Assembly (NCBI GenBank): GCA_024138015.1
Contig: JAMXBB010000004.1
Span: forward strand, 110,281,501 to 110,345,500
Source of the DNA: Lumnitzera littorea
Lineage: Eukaryota > Streptophyta > Magnoliopsida > Myrtales > Combretaceae
Direction of reading: 5' to 3'
DNA: 64,000 nucleotides
Part shown: positions 13,668 to 25,308 of the stretch, in pieces
Numbering within the stretch: position 1 is the stretch's first letter
Layout of the letters: each line of letters starts with the position of its first letter
Position numbers and translations under genes: made by a program
Notes under the pieces: generated by a model
What the model was told of the DNA's origin: nothing
What the model saw: the letters and a program-made list of their open reading frames with translations, nothing else
The model's database searches: none

Positions 13668-13925
13668 TCACAGAACATGTACTCTATATTTATTTTATTT
13701 TCACATGTATTTTTACTTTATAGCCATGTTTCTTTATTTGTTGTTTAGTTTTACAATCAATTAGTTAGTTACATAGCTTGTAGGCATTATAAAACTCCAT
13801 AACTAATTTAGAAGAGGGTAAGTCTCATTTTTTCATTTTCTCACTAAACTCTACCTTTCTCCTACAAATTGCACTCTTTGCTAGTTGAATCAAGATTACA
13901 TAAGTCCATTGATCAAAATTCTAAA
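13668..13925 (+). repeat. 5' LTR of copia element 1
   Basis: This 258-bp block aligns along its length with 18257-18514. Both share the TTGTTGTTTAGTTTTACAATCA stretch split by small changes, the AAGAGGGTAAGTCTCATTTT block and the TTGCACTCTTTGCTAGTTGA block. Visible substitutions between the copies show that the insertion is not recent. It ends directly before the primer-binding site. Confidence 0.88.
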
Positions 13926-13940
13926 TGGTATCAAAGCAGG
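13926..13940 (+). other. Primer-binding site (tRNA-Met type) of copia element 1
   Basis: TGGTATCAAAGCAGG follows the 5' LTR immediately. It differs by one G-to-A change from the TGGTATCAGAGC core complementary to the 3' end of plant initiator tRNA-Met, which primes many copia elements. Confidence 0.85.
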
Positions 13941-13973
13941 TTCGAGGTATTTTAGTTCTTATTATTCGTTAAT

Positions 13974-14620
13974 TTGCTTAAGCATTACATGAATCAAATT
14001 GTAGTTAGAGAAATGAATAACAAGGTTGAATTAGGGTTAAATGATCCTTTTTATCTATCTAGATCAGATAATCCTAGGATGTCTATTGGTAATATCATCT
14101 TTAATGGTAGTAATTACCTTTCATGGAGTAAGTCAATGAGATTGGGATTAAGAGCGAAGGTTAAGATCAGTTTTATTGATGGTTCGATTCAAAAACCAAT
14201 TAAAACTACTGAAAATTTTAACAAATGGTTATAGTGTGATTTTATGGTCAAAAGTTGGTTACTGAATTTTATAATTAGTGAGTTAGCTCAAAATTTTCTT
14301 TGTACTCAATCAGCCAAAGAGTTATGAGATGCAATTAAGGAGCAGTACGGAACTACAAGTGGACCTTTGATTTTTCAATTAAGACACAAAATCAGTAATA
14401 TTAGATAAGGAAATGCAATTGTGAGTGTTTACTATAACAAATTGCATTGCTATTGGGATGAATTACATAAACTTCATCCATTTTCGCATTGTGAATGCAA
14501 CCAATTGGAGTATTGTACTTATGTGTTTAGAGATCGTGTTGTAGAGTATGAGTCGCACATGAAACTAGTTCAATTTTTTATGAGACTAAATGAAGCTTAC
14601 GAAGGAGTAAGAAATTAGGT
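13974..14620 (+). pseudogene. Copia element 1 gag remnant
   Basis: The first 86 codons contain the copia-like N-terminal pattern DPFYLSRSDNP followed by GSNYLSWSKSMRLGLRAK, matching the N-terminal Gag domain of plant copia elements (binding Gag to form virus-like particles). After a stop at about 14232 the same frame carries on with SWLLNFIISELAQ, then GPLIFQLRHKISNI and YYNKLHCYWDELHKL, typical of the Gag (UBN2-type) region. In-frame stops occur in AKEL*DAIKEQ, where Trp is expected, and before GNAIVSVYY, where Gln is expected. A degraded CCHC zinc knuckle lies downstream at 14787-14829: its second Cys position is a stop codon. Confidence 0.85.
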
Positions 14621-15164
14621 TTTATCGATGGAGCCTCTTCTATTGGTTAACAAAGCATATTATTTGGTCCAGCAAGTAGAGAAGCCACATTAGGTTACTA
14701 GAGGAATCAACATGAGTATAGATGTTGCTTTTATGGTTGGTAAAACCAACATAACTAATAAAAGGAAGAACAAATAAGATCTACTTTGCAAGCATTAGAA
14801 GTCACAAGGGCATTCTATGGACACTTGCTTTCAACTTATTGGATATCTTAAGTGGTATAAGGGTAAGAAGTTGAGTTTGAAAACAAAAACTAATCCTTAG
14901 GCTTCTTTTTGTCAAACAAGAAATGATGCAACAATTAATAAATTGAACACTCCTTTTAAAGGAGTTTCGCATCATGTTAGCTCTTCAAGGTCCTATAATA
15001 AAGATTTCTTACATAATCTTTAGCAAGAGATAGTGAAGGTATTGAAGGAGAAAGAAAGTTCATCATTGGTCAAATGGTTCAAATGCTGTTACAGCAATAG
15101 GTATGACTACTTTTGATTCTTTTGTTTGGTAATTGTTAATAATTCTTTAAGCACTTAGATAGTG

Positions 15165-16660
15165 GATTCAGGCACAACTAACCATATGACTCCACATCTT
15201 GATACACTTATTAATGCTGAGTTTCTTACCAAACCAGTTTCAATTAAACTTCTAAATAGAACCTTATTGTCTTCTGAAGCTTTAAGTTTAATACTGTTAT
15301 AACCACAACTTATGTTGAAACATATGTTGTATGTGCCTAGTTTTACACATAATCTGCTTTCTGTGAGCAAGGTAGTTTTTGATCTTCCACTTAAGGTAAT
15401 CATTGATTCCTTTTCTTGCCAATTTTAAGACCAAAATACTAGTGATATTGTTGCAACTACTCAAGCTAGAGCTGGACTTTACATGCTTAATCTTAGTACT
15501 TCTTCTGCTATTAGTGGTAAAGTTTCCTTTCATGTACAAGCAAATCTTGTCAATAGAAATTTGAGTCTTATACACCGTAGATTAGGACATACATCAATTT
15601 CTAAACTTAGTCATTTAGACAATTGCAAGCATTTGAATTTCAAGGACTTTGTTTGTGATTCTTGTCAAAGGGCTAAGTTTCATAGGCTTAGTTTTCGTAT
15701 CAATGAAAGCAAAACTTCTTTTGTATTTGAGTTACTCCACATTAATGCTTAGGAGCCTTACCATGGACCTCATTAACAAGTGCTTGATATTTCTTGACTG
15801 TAGTGGATGGTTTTTCTCATTCCATTTGGGCTTTTTTTATGTATCATAAGTCCCAAACACCAACACTTTCGAAAGACTTTTTCCATTATATTTTTAATCA
15901 TTTCACAACCATCCCTAAATTTGTTCGCACAAATAATGGAGGGAATTTGTTTCTTCTTCATGTCAAACACTCCTTCACACACTTAGAGTCATTCATCTAA
16001 GGACTGTACCTTATACCCCACAGCACAATGGTAGAGTAGAGTGCAAACATCATCATTTACTAGATACTTCTAAAGCACTACAAATTCATGCCAATTTACC
16101 TAAACAATTTAGGAGGAGTGTGTTTTAGCTTCCACATATCTAATCAATCGCATGCCTATGAAGTCTTTAGGCTAGAAAACTCCTTTTGACATTCTTTTTC
16201 ATAAGAAATCAGATTACTCAAGTCTTAGAGTTTTTGGTTGTCTTTGCTATGCAACTAATCTTTCTCCCTCAAAAGATAAACTTGATTTAAAGGGTTTGAG
16301 GTGTATATTTCTTGGTTATGCCAATGCTTATAAAGCTTATAAAGTTTTTTATCTCGTTACTTAGAAGTTGTTTGTTAGTTGTAATATAGTATCTATAGAA
16401 AATGTTTTTCCCTTTAGGCCAACAGATCATTTAGAGTCACTTTTCCTCATGTTTCTCTTGAAACTGATGTTGGTTCTATTTGTTCTAACCAACCATAGTT
16501 TGGTTCTATTAATGTTTCTTCTCATTCTCAAAATCTTGCTTCTTTTCCTTCTACTAGAATTAAACGCCCAACAACCTAGTTATAGGATTGTGTGTGTTCA
16601 GTCCAGCTTAGTAGTGTTGCTTCCTTTATTGTTTATCCTATCTCTAACATTCCTATAGAA
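15165..16660 (+). pseudogene. Copia element 1 protease and integrase remnant
   Basis: The aspartic protease active site is visible as DSGTTNHMT at 15165-15191. The integrase N-terminal zinc domain (HHCC) follows: His pair in HRRLGH at 15573 and Cys pair in CDSCQ at 15654-15665. The integrase core starts with VVDGFSHSIWAFF near 15794, holding the first catalytic Asp. The second catalytic Asp, normally in a DNGGEF motif, reads NNGG here (about 15930), so the catalytic residue is lost. Several stops and frame changes break the region, and the C-terminal integrase part is only scraps (16200-16440). No active enzyme could be made. Confidence 0.85.
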
Positions 16661-16794
16661 TTTATTTATGATGCTACTCCTATTTCTGGTCCTTTACCTT
16701 CTTGTTACGCTTTGTTTTCTTAGTTAAATTTTAACAACTATCCTTCTGATTATGTTGCTTCCCTTACACACGTATTAGCTATTTGAGAGCTTAA

Positions 16795-18214
16795 GACTTA
16801 TTTATAGGCAGTCATTCAAGATGAATGTGTTAAAGCCATGGAGCAAGAATTGTTGGCTTTACAACAAAATGATACATGGGATCTTATGGGGTTACCTCAT
16901 AATAAAAAGGTTATAGGATGTTATTGGGTTTATAAAATCAAATTGCAAGTGAGGATTATAATGAAACTTTTTCTCTAGTGGCCAAATTGTCTACTATTAG
17001 GATTTTGCTTTTAGTTGTTGTTTCTTCTTGGCCCATATATCAAATTGATGTTAACAATGTGTTTCTTCATGGCCATTTACATGATGCCACCTCCAAGTTA
17101 TCTTAAGGCTCGTTCTACTATTATATGGGCTTAAGCAAGCCTCTAGGTAATGGAACTTGGAGATTTCTGGTGTTCTTGTCTCTCGTGGCTTCCCACAATC
17201 AAAGTATGATCATTTGCTTTTTGTAAGACCTCATGTTGATGGTTGTGTGATTATTTTACTCTATGTAGATGATATCTTAGTGACTGGTTCAAATGCCTTA
17301 TTCATTCAAGAAATCAAGCAACAACTCCATGATACTTTTATTATTAAGGATTTGGGTCTTGCATGCTATTTCTTGGATTAGAACTTTCTCGTACTCCTTC
17401 AGGTTGTTTACTTCATCAAAGGAAATTTATTCTTGATGTGCTACTTGAAACTGGTTTGTCTAGTGCTAAACCTATTGCTACACCTTTACCTTTTGGCTTT
17501 TGTGTAACTTCTATTATAGGTCCTCCACTATCAGATCTAACTTATTTTTGTAGATTGGTGGGCAAGCTCTCTTATATTAATAATACATGTCCTAACATTA
17601 GTTATGCTATGCATAGTCTCAATCAAGCCATGTCAACACCATGTGAAGAGCATTTAAAGGCAGGCTTTCATGTGTTAAAATACCTTAAGGGTATTTTGTC
17701 TCTGGGCTTGTTCTATTCGTCTACAGGATCTTTGGATTTGTTTGCATATTTTGATGCCGATTAAGCCTCTAATTCTGTTGATAGGTGCTCCATCACTGGT
17801 TACTCTGTGTTCTTGGGTTCATCTTTGGTTTCTTGGAAAACCAAAAAACAATTCACTATTTCTATTTCATCCACTGAAGTTGAGTATCGTAGTCTTGTTG
17901 CTATTGTCAAAGAGGTTTTATTGGTGTCTTATGTCCTTCAAGATCTTTCTATTTCGTCGTTGGTGTTACATATTATTGTCTATTGTGATAATAACTCTAC
18001 TATGCTTGTTGCTTCTAATCCATGCTTCCACTCCTGCACCAAACACATTGATATTGATGTACATTTTGTACGAGAGCATGTTACTTCGGGATTTCTCAAA
18101 GTTGTACACATTCCCTCTCAATTGCAAGTTGCTTATTTGCTCACGAAGTCTTTACCCTCTCAACAATTACATCTCTTTCACACTAAGTTAGCGTTGCAAT
18201 CCTCACTAACTTAA
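16795..18214 (+). pseudogene. Copia element 1 reverse transcriptase and RNase H remnant
   Basis: The reverse transcriptase begins with AMEQELLALQQNDTWDL near 16836. Motif A appears as QIDVNNVFLHG at 17041-17073 and the catalytic YVDD at 17262-17273 within ILLYVDDILVTGS. The connection region includes DLTYFCRLVGKLSYI near 17540. RNase H follows, with YFDAD at about 17747-17761, then SWKTKKQFTISISSTEVEY and VYCDNNSTMLVAS, and ends with TKHIDIDVHFVREHV before a stop at about 18214. The YVDD, RNase H acidic residues and the final domain are intact as sequence, but frameshifts near 16960-17110, 17380 and 17765 split the frame into pieces. Confidence 0.9.
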
Positions 18215-18256
18215 GGGGGTGGAGGGCATGGGGTAAGGGGTGCGTGAATGGTGGGG
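18211..18256 (+). other. Purine-rich (polypurine-tract-like) stretch of copia element 1
   Basis: A G-rich run, AAGGGGGTGGAGGG followed by GGGGTAAGGGG and ending GGTGGGG, lies between the RNase H stop and the 3' LTR, where the plus-strand primer tract of LTR elements lies. The run touching the LTR (about 18251-18256) is the most likely functional tract. Confidence 0.6.
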
Positions 18257-18514
18257 TCACAAAATAGTTACTCTACATTTATTTTATTTCCACGTATATT
18301 TTTATTTTATATTTGTATTTCATTATTTGTTGTTTAGTTTTACAATCAGATAATTAGTTACATAGCTTATAAGCATTATAAATACTCTATAACTAATTCA
18401 AAAGAGGGTAAGTCTCATTTTCCATTTTCTCACTAAATTATGCCTTTCTCCTACAAATTGCACTCTTTGCTAGTTGAATCAAGATTGCAGAAGTTCATTC
18501 CTTAGAATTCTAAA
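18257..18514 (+). repeat. 3' LTR of copia element 1
   Basis: This is the 258-bp partner of 13668-13925 in direct orientation. It starts right after the purine-rich tract and ends before the second ATAAG target duplication at 18515-18519. Confidence 0.88.
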
Positions 18515-20468
18515 ATAAGTAATCATTTTAAGAATTATATTTTTTATCATACTAGATTTAATCAATAAAAGATATACCTAAAAATAAAACTATTTAAATA
18601 TCATATTCAAATAAGAAAAGATATGAAGAAATAAAGCCCACCCACATGGGCCTTACGGTTAGATACAGTATGTAATTTTTCATACAGCGATTGCGACATA
18701 AACTTTTACCACATAAGCAAACTAAATGTGTAGGAAAAGCCTTTTTCCGCAAAACTTTAAAATATGAAGGAGTTTATTTCATCCACTATATACAAGAAAT
18801 TTTTGTTTCATATATTGCAAAAATTTATTTTTATAATAAGTGTCATACTTATTGGTTTTTCTATTATTATTATATTTATTTTAAAATTAATGTTAGTTAT
18901 CAATTAGAGGTAGTGATATCACATATAGATTACCATTTTTTATATATTACATAAACTTAAAATTTGTAGAACGAAAAATAAAATTTATAAAATTCTTAAG
19001 GTGCTCCACACCTTGTAAATTTTACAGCCTACAGATTCTAGGATGGTTTTAGGGTGTTATAGGATAAGTTTTGATTTAAAAAACTAAGGACTTATATCTT
19101 ATAAGGTAAGGTATAGATAAAACCTTATACTCTATTTTTTTTTTTAGTTGCTTACCCCTAGTCATATTGCTGCATCCATGGGCTTTAAGTGCCTACAATG
19201 TAAGCTTTCTTTTAGTTTAACCATTTATTTTTGTTTAATGTCTATTATATTACAGGCTCCTCCACCTTTGCCTATGGTCAACTTAGTTAACATAATGTCA
19301 ATACCAAATGTAGATAGACTAATGTCATAATTTACATTTTAACTTTATAATTTTTTAATTATATATATGAAGTTTTGATTTGCCTAATTATATATTTAAT
19401 TGAAGATTTAGTTATCATTATTTATATTTTAGTTAAATCTAATTTACACCATTAATCCTATCAGCATAATTAGCTACTAAGGTAGCCACCTACAACCTTA
19501 AGGGAGTTATGAGACCACAATAAGTGCTTGTTGACCACTCTTGTAAAATAGTGAATTGCTTACTTAAAAAATTGTGGGTTATGAGATCCACTAGAGGCTA
19601 AGGGTGGCAATTCATAGCCCCAAAGGTCCTATGCGACCCCTCTTAAGACCGCCTATTGACTAATCATGCGATCCGAACTAATAGTGTGAACTGTAGTTAA
19701 TTGAAATATAAATAGTAATAGTTAAATTTTTAATTGAGTGTATCATTAGATAAATCGAAGCTTTAAATCTATAATCATAAAAAATAATAAAGTTGTAGTG
19801 AAACTGTGACATTGCCATAATCTATACTTATGGACTCACAACCCTAGTGCATCTCGATCTATGTCTATGTTATGGAGAAGAAATTATGTAAACTCAAGCT
19901 TAGATTTAATCAGACTAAGACATAACCTTGAATCACCAATTCTTAGGTTTAAAAAATACAAAATCGGGATTGACATTAGATGGCCAATTCCTAGGTCAAG
20001 TTGGTTCTTTGACTTGTGAATTGTGACATTGAATTTTTTTAAAAGAAAAAATTAAATTTTAAATTAAAAAATTGAGGTGAAAAGCCTTATAGTAGCCTAT
20101 TGTGAGGTAGTTGTGGAAGATGTACACTTATTAATGTACACCTATATTTAACTTGAATTATACGATTACCATTGTATGACAAAAATTTCGAGACAACAAC
20201 AAAATTTAAAAAATAAAAGTTAGTCTCACTTTATTTAGGAATGAGATTTTTCTTCGAGTAAAAGATTATAGATACCAAACCAAAGATAACTTTGAAGATA
20301 TATATATTGCTACAAACTAAATATTATGAATGAGAAACAAGATTTCCCTATTTAAGTGGAATTAGTTTAAATGTTCAATTTTCAATATTATTCAAAATTT
20401 CAGTCTTCAATTATATATATTTCATTTTACTCAAATCATTTTCACTTGATTGCTCTTTGTCTATTTAG

Positions 20469-20581
20469 CGGTTACTTGTGGACTTGCCGGGACTACGTGC
20501 ACAGGTTACAACCCATCTTGTTGGAGCTGGTTCCGTGGTTGGAACAGTGACACATGCCTATGCCTCTATCCTTATCGATGA
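20469..20581 (+). CDS. Candidate exon for a small cysteine-rich peptide (unidentified)
   Basis: A pyrimidine-rich stretch ending CTATTTAG precedes this segment and looks like a splice acceptor (AG at 20467-20468). In the frame starting at 20471 it reads 36 codons to a TGA at 20579. The product has five cysteines at positions 3, 10, 17, 29 and 31 (spacing C-6-C-6-C-11-C-1-C) and three tryptophans (WSW and GW). The C-x-C pair near the end recalls knottin-like plant peptides, but a sixth cysteine is absent and the first loop does not fit cyclotides or PA1b-type albumins. No upstream exon with a signal peptide was found. The other two forward frames are also open for 26-40 codons, so the reading frame is not certain. 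I do not recognise it as a known gene; it may be a remnant. Confidence 0.25.
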
Positions 20582-23500
20582 AATCCAATGAACAGTAATT
20601 TATTCTTTTTACTACAAAACCATGAGCACATCAACAGTCACCATTCCCTGTGATTAATCATCAGCAATCGGTGCTGTTCATTTCCTGGTACTATTAAAGC
20701 ATCGTGTGTCTATTATTTCAGTTACCATTGGAAAAGATGACACGATTGTATAGTTGAATATAAATAGTTGGAACAAAAAGTCATGATATATGGCAATGGA
20801 AGGACATATTTATATTTGTCGAGTTCATTAGATGAGATCGCGTAAGAACCACAAAACCACCCACAGTTTTGGGGTCATTTCATTTCAATTACATATGAAA
20901 GATGATATATCATGGCCATCCCTCCACACATTATACAAGATATCTTGTACATGAGCAAGTACAGCAGTGATGATCTCAGGAATTGAAGAGAGGCATTATT
21001 GTACTGAAATCTAATTTTGTGGCTTTAATTTATAACCGGATGAACGCATCATAGATATTTGTAATTTCAATTTTTAAAGATTTAGTGTATAAAGTTCTAC
21101 TTTTCTACAATTTATTATTTTTACTTTTTAATTTGATTACAATTTAATGAAAAACTAGATAATAGATTACCAACCAAATTAAAGATTCAATTATTAAATT
21201 TCAACCAAATTGAAATTACAAATATTAAATTGTAAAAGATAAAATTTTAGATACTAAATTATCAAAACTTATGATGCATTTATTTTGTTGGTATGAGTTT
21301 ACGCAACAACAATTTTTATGGAAAAGACGATTGGTGTTCAAATGTGAATGAAATGTTAAAGACGATTTCCGTCAATTGGCGTTTGTTAGAAAACACTCAC
21401 GTGTGTGGGCTCATTTCTATTTATTGTTTATTTATATATGATAGCATGTAATTTTTCTTTAAAAAAAAAAAGAAAATATTTATGGGGCCCTTGAATTGAA
21501 ATAGTAAAATTTTGCCCAATCATGTCATGTTGTACCAAACTATGCAGCATTCACATTATAAAAGTTCCATTATGGAACATGCTTTCGCATGCTACAGAGT
21601 GAAAACGGAAATGCAGTATTCATGGAGACATTTAGCTACGGTGACACGAGTTCCAAATAGATTACACCGATGATCTTGGAAGTAACTACAACGAACGAGC
21701 TTGTTATGGTGATTCTATTTTCTATCTAATCACATGCACACACATATATATATATATATATGTAAATATTTGTTATCTTTAATTTCTTATGTTAAACGTG
21801 ATTTTGCCAATCATATATATGTATATGGATAGATGAAATAAACTTTTATAATTATATATTAATTTTTTACATAAATATATACATGTGATAGATTGAAATT
21901 CGCTAGAGATAGTGAGTGACGGCAAATGTTTAAAATCTAAAATCAACAACCGATTTTTAAATTAACGGAAATTGAGAGGATCAAAATGAAGAAAATCTAC
22001 TTTTAGCTCCAAATTTATAGATATAGCCTAACGCCTGAGCTCTCTCATAGATCCTTTGAGGGTGCTATAAATAGAGGAGTGAAGCTACATGCCTACTTAA
22101 ATAACTTATGCTTACTAAGCTTAGTATAGGTTTGATCATGTAAAATAAAGACTCATTCTCTCGTTAATTGAGGGGTCACTCCATACTGAACGGGAATAGG
22201 ATTTTTTTCATTCTCATTCAAAGCAAACATGATAGAGGATCATGAGATGAAACTAGATGGCTTAAAGAAAATATTATTTTGACTAACTACTTATCTCTTT
22301 TTACATAACCAACGAATTGGTGTATTCTCTCTCAATGCTCACTCAATAGATTTTAAGCCCTTTGTAGTAAAGATCTTATCCTCAGGAAACTCACACTATT
22401 GAACCTAATTTTTTTAACAACAAAATATTGCAGAGATAAGATTTGGTGCCAAAACTCACTTGCACACCTAGTCAAGTAAATAGGAACTTAAAATTGATCA
22501 ATTCTACAATTTAATACATGCAATTATAAAAGAATAACACAAATACAAGAGTTTATCCTAAGACCTTCATTTTTGTTTGATGCCATAAACTTAAATCAAT
22601 GCAAGCACCTAAACACATTATTAAGACTAAATTAAACGCAAAAATCATATTGATTAGAAAACTACATAGATAAGGATAATTAAAACCAATATTCATGCTT
22701 CTCTCAACAAACTAATCAATTAAATGATTAATTTGAATAGATTGAGTGAGCCTTATTGTTTCTCTTAAAAACTTAGATTGTGAAATGTGAAGAGAACCAT
22801 AATTGTGAAATAGATTAGTAATTAGATAGTAATTATAAAACAAATGAAAATCTAAAATTAAACAAAAAAATGTTTAGCTAGATACTAAAAGTAAACCATA
22901 TGCAATTGTAGAAGGTAAACTAATTTTGGGCTTTTAAGTCCAATATTAAGTTAAGTATGACTCTTTAGCCCAAATGGTCACACTCATGTACATTTAGAAT
23001 TATTAGTGGAGATTTGGTATAATGTGGCTGGAGTATGATCCGTTGGATTGGTCAGCTCGATCTAACTTTTCTTAATATGGCTAACTAATAATAAGACTTT
23101 ATGAGGCCTAAACCCATAAAAAGGAGTCCATTTGGGGTTTATTGAAAAATAGGTTAATTCTAGTCATTGATCATCATTACAATTTAATGGATGAGAGAGA
23201 ATTTTTATACTAACATCATTACGCTATTGGATTCTTATCCTAAAGGATCAAACACATGATCATATCAAAAATATGATCCCATTCTTCATTAGTTATGGAG
23301 TTTAATGCAATTAAACTCTTATATCTATTAGAACTCATTGTAGAGCCCACTCCTCCTCCTCCTATTCCTCGCTCAATCATCCCACACATGCAACTCAAGT
23401 TGTTTCCTTTAGTCATTTATAGCATGACTTATACACGACACACGCATGATCTTCACATTTTGACCCCTTAAACCTACAATACTCATTCATATATAGAAAA

Positions 23501-24755
23501 ACTAGAGAAGATAGGCTAAAAGTAAGTGAAGATTGACTCAATCGATTAATCTATACTGGATTAAACTAGAACCAATGAACCATCAATGAAGAAATACAAC
23601 CAAAGCCTCTAAGGGTTTGACCACCAGGATGGAAATCAGACTAGTAACTTTGGGTTGTTGAATCACTACCTTTATTGAAAGGCTTAAAACCTGCATAATC
23701 CTTCATTTCACTCATTATTCAATATTAACATATAGGTTTTTCTTAATTAAAGTGCATTTAAGGATTGTCAAGAATTGCAAGGTGAATATATTGTTTTAGT
23801 TAGATATGCCAATGATCAATGTATTTGTGGCTAGTCATGGAATGGAAAGTTTTATAGTGAAGGTTTTTACAAAACTTTGGAATCGTATAAATTAATGGGT
23901 AATACATACTATGTGTTATACATATCTAGTATGTAAATATAAATAAAATATTAATATATATGATATTTACAAGTCACAGGTGATAACTGATTTGAAAAAT
24001 ATTCGTTTCATTATTATTTATATCAATATTTTATTAATATTTACACACCACGTATATATAACTAATAGAATTTAACACATAATAAATCTTTTTTCCAATC
24101 GTATGGGAGGCATCTAGGTACAGAGGCTCGAAATAGGCAAAGTTAAGGATTAAGAACCAAAGCTATTAGCCGGTCAAGAAATCGAGATGAAATGACTTTT
24201 ATTTGCCCGATTTGTTGGTCTAAAATTGTATCTTAAATGAACCTTGTTATTTATCTAGGTGTTGCGTTATCTTATTTAACTTACATGAACACCATTGCAT
24301 TGTGTGTTTTTAGAATAGCAATTATATTCCGTTGAACATCATCGCTAATCCATATTTTGGGTAAAGCAGGAAGAGAGAATTCTTTGAGCCTTAGGGGTCC
24401 CTGACAACTAGTAAGGACATGTAACAGGCAACTGCTCTCTTCCAGGCCGAAGATTGATATTTTCAACTCTTTTTTCCTTTTATTCATTTATCGATGAATA
24501 ATCGTAACATTGTTACAATTTTCAAGGTCTCATACCGAAATTAACTTATCAAACCACTAGCATTAGGTAATTTTAGGTATATTCTAAGTACAATCACTCA
24601 AAAAAAAAACTATACAATAAAGTCAGTTTTTTACCTATTATTACGGTTAAAAAGATAAAACTATCGACAATTTTATAAATTGTTGTTAATGGCTTCTACG
24701 AAACTTCTTTTGTTGTTAATGTTCTTATTTTTATTGTAAGTTGAGAGATTTTACT

Positions 24756-24771
24756 CACTACAACAACATAG
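24756..24771. mobile_element. CACTA-like terminus (single end)
   Basis: CACTACAACAACATAG closely resembles the CACTACAA... termini of plant CACTA (En/Spm) elements. The matching inverted end and a 3-bp target duplication were not found nearby. A related CTACAACAAAAATA stretch occurs near 40748. It may be the relic of a small non-autonomous element. Confidence 0.3.
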
Positions 24772-25308
24772 ATATTTTACAGTGAAATAGTTGAGGTGAC
24801 CTTTATTTTTTCCTCCACTAGAACTACAGGTTTCTTAGGGGCTGTATATAGAGGTGGTTACACAGAAGCGATTTATAGAGACGGAAATTGAAACCACCAA
24901 TAAGTGGGTGGATTTCAAGTTCTTTTTGTAATCCCACTTAAAAATTTTTTGGAAGCAAAATATTCTTTTACTAAAGCCCTAAAATTGATTCTTTCTTTTT
25001 CACATTTCCGTAACTTTTATTTGTAGACATAAGTGGATAACCCAATTGGAAATTGCTGCTTTCTGAAAAATGCAATGCCTTGAGATAAAAGAATTTTTCC
25101 TATGCGTTATTGGCAAAACAGATATGAGTATTACAGATCTTTTCACTTCACTAGACACATTAATTCTAGTACCAAGTGACTTCACTTGCTCTCTCACATA
25201 TTAATACGTCTCTCTTAATACTTCCATTTAAAGCATCCACAAGCCTTGCCGGTGGTGGTGGCTGACGGCCTGATGGGTCGAAAATTTCAGGTTCATGGCT
25301 AAGCTTCT

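Larger units (their letters stand above)
13663..18519 (+). mobile_element. Ty1/copia LTR retrotransposon, near full length, decayed
   Basis: A 4847-bp element (13668-18514) with two 258-bp LTRs, a tRNA-Met-type primer site and, in copia order, gag, protease, integrase, reverse transcriptase and RNase H remnants. It is flanked by the 5-bp target duplication ATAAG (13663-13667 and 18515-18519). The LTR ends as delimited are TCACA...CTAAA rather than TG...CA, so the termini have mutated or the true ends differ by a few bases. The polyprotein frame is broken by many stops and shifts. Several stops sit where Gln or Trp codons are expected, consistent with C-to-T and G-to-A decay. It is not autonomous. 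Confidence 0.92.
18520..25308. other. Intergenic region between copia element 1 and the bHLH gene
   Basis: No complete gene is supported. Most of it is AT-rich and low in complexity, with a (TA)n run near 21740-21763. Around 19597 a sequence TAAGGGTGGCAATTC resembles a hAT terminus, but no matching partner was found. A small open segment behind a splice-acceptor-like site lies at 20469-20581 and a CACTA-like terminus at 24756. The 22.9-23.7 kb part is slightly more complex but gives no domain on either strand. Confidence 0.5.

Noticed and set aside
19597..20000. hAT element starting TAAGGGTGGCAATTC
   Set aside because: No matching inverted end was found within 1 kb, so only a single end-like sequence is supported.
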